A stretch of 64,000 nt of DNA from Elmis aenea (taxonomy: Eukaryota > Arthropoda > Insecta > Coleoptera > Elmidae): assembly GCA_947652605.1 (NCBI GenBank), contig OX393576.1:64146966-64210965 (forward strand), read 5' to 3'. Positions 58,607 through 64,000 of the stretch are shown here, piece by piece (the first letter of the stretch is position 1; each line of letters starts with the position of its first letter). Made by a program: the position numbers and the translations under genes. The notes below the pieces were generated by a model. The model was given only the letters and a program-made list of their open reading frames with translations. It was not told where the DNA came from and made no database searches.

Positions 58607-59269
58607 TTTAATTTGTAAAATACTCGATGTAGCATAGTTTCTACTGGTGAATCTATATTGAAAAATAGCACGATTTAGCCCATCATGCATCGTTGCTGAG
58701 TTACAACTCCATGAAGAGGACATGAAAAATTGTTGTTTTATTGATAAATCAAGAACGCTTTGACCTACAACATTTATATTTGGCACGTATTCTATAATAG
58801 GCAAGCGTGGTCTTATGCATTAGTTTGAGTGAAATCACATCATAGGGAGCGCTACAACCGATAATAGCAGATAAATAACCTGCTGTTTTTTTTTTAAATC
58901 GACTGTCATTTCAATTTTTTATTGTAATAGTCAGATAGGTAGGTCCAAAATGTATATTTTTAGTAACTTAAAGTTTTTTGATAGGTTATTTATCTGCTAT
59001 TATCGATTGTAGCGCTCCCTATGGTGGGATTTCACTCAAACTTATGTATAAGAACACGCTTGCCTATTGTAGAATACGTGCCAAATATAAATGTTGTAGG
59101 TGCAAGCGTTCTTGATTTATCAATAAAAAAACAATTTTTCATGTCCTCTTCATGGGGTTGTAACTCAGCAACGATGCAACTTTCTATGAGTCATGATGGG
59201 CTAAATCGTCCTATTTTTCTATGTAGATTCACTAGTAGAAATTATGCTCTATCGTTCAGAAACACCCTG
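58607..59269. mobile_element. Foldback of about 660 bp, left tip lost
   Basis: Arms of about 300 bp: GTTTCTACTGGTGAATCTAT, GATTTAGCCCATCATG, TGATAAATCAAGAACGCTTT and TAGGGAGCGCTACAACCGAT pair with their complements at 59000-59240. The right end is AGAAACACCCTG followed by TA. The left side runs into the right end of the mariner-like element and lacks its own CAGGGTG tip. Confidence 0.8.
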
Positions 59270-59271
59270 TA

Positions 59272-61098
59272 GAAAAAATTATGGTACAGACAAAGATACT
59301 CAAATTAGTTTGTTGTATGAAGCTATTGTGAGTGAAACACAAAAATGAAATGATTGCCTCTTGAAACAATAAGTACTTAGTGACAGTTTCATAATCTAGA
59401 CATAACAAAGGGTGTACAATATTTATTGAAAGATTATTGGTTATCGGTTGACTGGCAAATGAATCTCGATAAACCGTTCTGATTTATTAGTAACAAAACA
59501 AAGTGGCATAAAAGTCAATGTTGAAATATGTATGTGTTGAGGGTTAAGTACGTAATTCATATTTGAGACTCAAGGGAGTTGGACGGAATAAGAAGCCACG
59601 AAAGCAAGGGATTGGCTTATCTAGAGCGCCCAGGCTCGACGGATCACGACCACCTACTCAGCGCGGTCATGAAAAATAACGACTCTAATAATGCTATCAA
59701 CGCTCAACGGAACACAGCAGAAACGTAAGAAAATGTCGAGTTGATTTAAAAATATACAGTAACCATGAAATATCACAGATTAGCGAGAGACGGCAGCGTT
59801 ATTTGTGTACTATGTACGTTGTACATTGCACGCACTATACCAGCAACATTCGTTAAGCTTTCGCAATATCTGTAGGTTCGCAAGGGTGAGCTTGCGGCGG
59901 TTGCTGTAATTGGTTTCATTTTGGATTGAACAGGTCTGCGAAGGCAGTATCTCTGTTAAACCCGAACTCGATCATAAACTAGCGAATCTCTGTCGATGCT
60001 ATGCATAAAATGAACAGCACAAACACCCTGCGAAAACAATTAAAATGTTTTAATAAGAAGAGCGCCGTATCGGTACATGTGTTAGTGTTTTTATTGTGTT
60101 TGGATGTGCTAAGGGACGTAAATAAGTGAGATAAATGTATAGACCGTCTGACGAAATTAAACTGAAACGTGCTCGAAGCCGCAGCACGACTACCAAGCTG
60201 TGTTTGAATGACCGCACGTCCGGTAGCAATTGCATTGTACGTGACGTCATCGTAGTATCGCAACCTCAACCCCATCTTTTAAGCACTACCGGTCAATTTA
60301 CTTAAACAGGTTTGATTGTGCCACTGTTCGCGAAATAATAATTACGGTTAAAAATCTCCCACGGGACTTGTTCATGCCGTAACGCGAAAACACTTTTACA
60401 TTAGCACCGCGTGCAAAGTGATAAATATTGAGACTCTCGAAACCGAAAAAGTAATCTGTATCTATATCCTGTATCACATACGATATTAGGGGGTAGAAGT
60501 TGTGTAACTTTTCGTACCTCGCTCAGTTTATATACTGTTCCGAAACGTGACCGATCTCGCATCTCTCGGGATTGCTTCTGAGATTTCCCCCGATAAAACT
60601 ACTCTTTTGTTGTAAAAGTTTAGTAATTCTTTCTAAAATCATCCATCATGAGATCAGCACCATGCGTTCTCAATTTTACCGCGAATGTGTATCATAAACT
60701 TCGGACGTATTGAAACACCAAACTCTCCTGAAATGAAAGAACTTAAGAGTGCTGGATTCAGGTATTGTTTAATAGTGGCGATCTATCTTTACCGGCCTGA
60801 ATTGAGAAATGTTTGACAGTGAACAAGAAATAGCTGTAAGCCATTCCATACATGAGTTCGATACGAGATGTCGTATCTAATGTTATTTGTCAGAGTTAAT
60901 ACCTATATAATATTTCTAGCGTAAAAAGCGGAAGATAATTTCATCACAACCTTTCAAAAACTAATAATTTTGTTGTTGACGAAACTAAAAAATCTTACAG
61001 TCGTAACTTGTATAAAAAAATACAACAAATCCTTTTAAATTTGCTTAAAAAATAATAAAAGTTTGAATTCTGTAGACGGTTTTTGTTTAAAAAAAAGT
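59272..61098. other. Intron sequence, no supported gene
   Basis: A moderately GC-rich part at about 59580-60290 holds a 98-codon minus-strand frame (59979-60275) without a known domain. No transposon ends were recognised. Confidence 0.35.
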
Positions 61099-61239
61099 GT
61101 CTAAGCCAGAGACTGAGAACGGAACGAAAACGTTAAACGAAATAAAAGTTTTTTAAGAACGAAAACAAAATTACTATTTTTCGTTCAAGAACGAAAACGA
61201 AATAAATATTTTCCAGACCCGGTTTTATCACTAATTAAA

Positions 61240-61615
61240 TTTTATTTTTCTACGACCACTAATGTAAATGACTCTTACCGTATAGCCTGCATGCATAGTA
61301 AGTGAGTCCTAACGAACGGTAAGCAAAACGCACACTTGTCTAGAAAGATCGAAGTAGCCTTACGTCAAACACTGCCTGTAGCATAGTGAGTTATAACGCA
61401 CGGTAAGCAAAACGCACACTTTTCTGGAAACGTCAAAGTAGGCTTGCGTCAAAATTGACAAAACAACGTAATTAAATGTGTATCTTAGCCAAAAAGCTGT
61501 TAAAATCGTAGGTATTGTGTTCATAGTAAAAGTAAGCTACATAACACGAGTTGTAAAGCAATTAAGCACTCGTGGGTAATATGCTTCATACAACTTTTGT
61601 TATGTAATATACTAT
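61240..61615. mobile_element. Third copy of the GCCGC-tip repeat family, rearranged
   Basis: Read on the minus strand it carries ATAACAAAAGTTGTATGAAG, CACGAGTG, ACAACTCGTGTTATGTAGC, TTTTGACGCAAGCCTACTTT and TTGCTTACCGTGCGTTATAA, as in 9845-10130. The hairpin tip itself is deleted, and the TTGCTTACCGT block is duplicated (about 61315 and 61400). Confidence 0.7.
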
Positions 61616-61768
61616 TGTTAAACCCCATCGTGAATTTACCTTCTATGCTGGGGAGACTACCACGAGGCAGTAAAATATCTCTTTTGAAATAAGTTTTTCT
61701 CCATATAAATTACGGTTTAGCAACTTTATTGTTTGTACTTGAAATTTCGTGTAACACAAGTAACGGTA

Positions 61769-62711
61769 GAGTAAAGTGCCCTAATATGGAATACTTGTTT
61801 GTATTCGGCAATAATATTCACATTTATTCAACAAAATTTTGCAAAAAAAATTGTAAGGAATTTGTAATGAATACGCAACACATTACTCGAATTCTGGTAC
61901 AATATTACTATAGATATTTCTTATATACTTGGCTATTTTTTTTAAATGTTACTACTATTCCATATTAAGCTCCCGGGGAACCTAATATGGAATACTAGGG
62001 GTTCTTAATATGGAATATAGGATTATATAGGAAATATCCATTAAAATAAACAACTGCTCATAGATTAATCTTTTATTTCTTTCTGATTTGCATTATTACT
62101 TATACCAAACCAAAACTCTGTTATTTATGTAAATTAAATTATAATTCAAGTGACATTCGAACTAAATGTTGATAATTTATTTATTTTTTACAGGTAGGAC
62201 AATAGAATTGTTTTTTGGGTATTTTGCACATTTTTTGTCTGCCAATTTCTGATACTTTTGACACTGAACCCAGTGACTGTACTTAGTGACCATAATCATA
62301 TTCATTATAAGGCACCTGTATATATTCCATATTAGGCATCAATGTGACATTTCAAAAATCGGTATATGTAAAACATAATATGGCCCCAACCAAAATTTTG
62401 GTCTATTTCATTGAAATGTAAAGGTTCATGCTAAATAAACATGCAATAAAATATTTTAAATCATTTACCCTAGCATATAGGAGTAATATTTTGCACTGAA
62501 AGATTTAGCCTAAAAACTCAGTAGCACGTCAAAACTATATTTGAATCTGTTATGTAATCTAGTGAATATTTTTTAACTATTTTACATTTGGGAATGTGTG
62601 ATCAATGTACAAATACGTACATATACTTTTCAACAGATATCGCTTATTCATTGTCATAAAACTGATGTATTCCATAATAGGTAACTGTTCCATATTACTT
62701 CCACTTTACTC
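61769..62711. mobile_element. 943-bp TIR element with repeated internal word (type 3)
   Basis: Ends GAGTAAAGTGCCCTAATATG and, read inward from the right, GAGTAAAGTGGAAGTAATAT are inverted. TA flanks both sides (61767-61768 and 62712-62713). The word CCTAATATGGAATA recurs inside: the pair ATTCCATATTAAGC / CCTAATATGGAATACT at 61955-62000, TTAATATGGAATATAG at about 62007, ATATTCCATATTAGGC at about 62324 and TTCCATAATAGG near 62672. No transposase is encoded. Confidence 0.8.
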
Positions 62712-63642
62712 TACATATATTCTCTTTTTCTAATTTGTTGATTGGATGATCAATATAAAATATACACTTGATTGGATATATATTATTAATGTGTATGTTT
62801 TTTATTTGCGTTTAGAGTTAATAAAAGTAAAATTTATTCTTACTTCGCAAAGAACTAATGTAAAAGAAGATTTATTGGAAGAGATGTGTTGCTAGTAAGA
62901 TTGAATGGAATGTGAAAATGTATATTGCATGGTATGTACCTACAAACTTTTAAGTTAGAGCATATTTTACTTTTATTTTTTATATATTATTAATGGGCAT
63001 GTTTTATTTGCGTTTAGAGCTTTAGAGTTATTATAAGTCTTTTAAAAATATCTTTTTTTATGTATGACATTCAAGGAAAAATTTAAAGAATTATCCACTT
63101 GTTTTTTTTTTTTTTTTTGAATAATTACAGCAGGATCTAATTTTATTCAAATGCATAGATTTTTAGTACTAAAACCAATTTAAAACAGCACTTGCTATAT
63201 TTTTATACTTATAGATAAAGATTGTGTGTACAATTTAAACCAATCGAGTTGTGCTTTTGCACCTTACGGGAGTTATACTAAATAAAATAGTTAAATGTTA
63301 ATATGTTTAACGATTTTGTAAATTTAATATGGCGGCGGTTCGCCAGTCTAAAATATGCTGTCCGTGAGCATCCAAACTCGTCGTCGTCGTTTGTAATTTA
63401 GCGGAGGCAAAGATTGTTATCGTATTAATAGAGGGTTGTAGTGACTTGAAACAAAAATTAAAGTCCTCGATTTTTTGACAACAAAAAAACTGGTTCTAAC
63501 CGTAAAAAATTTCGGTTCACGAAAACGAAAACGAAATTTTATAGATGGGAACAAAAAGAACGAAAACGATATAGAATTATTTCGTTATCGTTCCGAACAG
63601 AAACGAACGATTTTTTTTTCGTTTTTAGTCCCTGGTCTAAAC

Positions 63643-64000
63643 GGTAAAATTACGTTAACAATAATATGTTGATTTAGTTTTATGTGCTTTTCACGACCTC
63701 GTATAATCTTAGTCATTACCTGTTATACTGTCAGATATACAAACTGAATAAAATCTCTATGGTAAGTATTTTTGTTCTAGTGTCTAAGCACCACTTAGTT
63801 ACAGTAATGCTACTTAAAAGCTGGATGATTGAAGGGCGTGGTGAGTTTGTTACAATAACGAGAATCGTGCTCGCTACTCCACCAAGGGAATTCGGCACAT
63901 CTTCGGTTTAAACAACAAACATTGTATGGAACCCGTCCGAATATAGAATCCCAGATTTTATACATCTTATCAACTTGTTCAGCGAGTTGGGTAAACAACT
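63643..64000. other. Intron sequence at the window edge
   Basis: Two overlapping frames of 62-75 codons on opposite strands (63684-63911 and 63810-63998) show no known domain. Confidence 0.35.

Larger units (their letters stand above)
61107..63634. mobile_element. hAT-type element (2.53 kb), non-autonomous, with nested insertions
   Basis: The left end CAGAGACTGAGAACGGAACG and the right end, read inward, CAGGGACTAAAAACG agree over the hAT-like CAGRGACTRARAACG. Flanks are GTCTAAGC (61099-61106) and GTCTAAAC (63635-63642), an 8-bp duplication with one change. Both sub-terminal regions are rich in ACGAAAACGAA words. No transposase was found. Two other repeats are nested in it, at about 61240-61615 and 61769-62711. 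Confidence 0.75.

Noticed and set aside
58409..58804. 131-codon minus-strand frame
   Set aside because: It runs across the end of one foldback, a transposon TIR and the arm of another foldback, so it is a chance frame through repeats.

Overview
The window is insect nuclear DNA: AT-rich, almost without long open reading frames, and crowded with DNA transposons of the IS630-Tc1-mariner and hAT classes plus broken non-LTR retrotransposons. A beetle is my best guess from the style of the repeats, but nothing here proves the order. No bacterial-type genes, operons, rRNA or CRISPR are present.

The only conserved host coding sequence is three short exons on the minus strand: 47054-47102, 35152-35277 and 19806-19885. 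They join in perfect phase and encode the end of the RRM1-RRM2 linker and most of RRM2 of a CELF/Bruno RNA-binding protein, best matching the CELF3-6 / Drosophila bru3 class. The rest of the window is then intron: at least 19.8 kb after the last visible exon, 15.3 kb, 11.8 kb, and at least 16.9 kb before the first visible exon. The gene continues outside the window on both sides.

The introns are a stack of mobile elements. Coding remnants are a DD34D mariner (10231-11239), two mariner-like relatives (15604-16424 and 56502-57604), a Tc1 with a probable 84-bp intron (36292-37411), and five non-LTR reverse transcriptase fragments (about 2716-2975, 13080-13820, 18490-19260, 27550-28566, 48330-48900). 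All are broken. Three hAT-type non-autonomous elements have exact or near-exact 8-bp target duplications (5794-6140, 18354-19413, 61107-63634). At least a dozen non-coding foldback elements have long arms, often a TA target duplication and ends reading CAGGGTG (23772-25133, 32161-32642, 37421-38004, 39846-40703, 42751-43394, 45872-46883, 48931-49989, 57794-58461 and others). Several are nested, and in places a second copy in the window supplies the empty site.

The most unusual items are three elements of 884-943 bp (588-1471, 50699-51633, 61769-62711) that share an architecture but use three different sequence words, with the terminal word repeated inside, often as back-to-back inverted pairs. 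Others are a 108-bp minisatellite of about 13 units whose consensus unit holds its own 31-codon frame, a foldback whose arms are made of 14-15-bp tandem repeats (21468-22138), and a GCCGC/GCGGC hairpin tip shared by otherwise different repeats. Because most foldbacks lie in introns of a minus-strand gene, its pre-mRNA would carry many long double-stranded hairpins.
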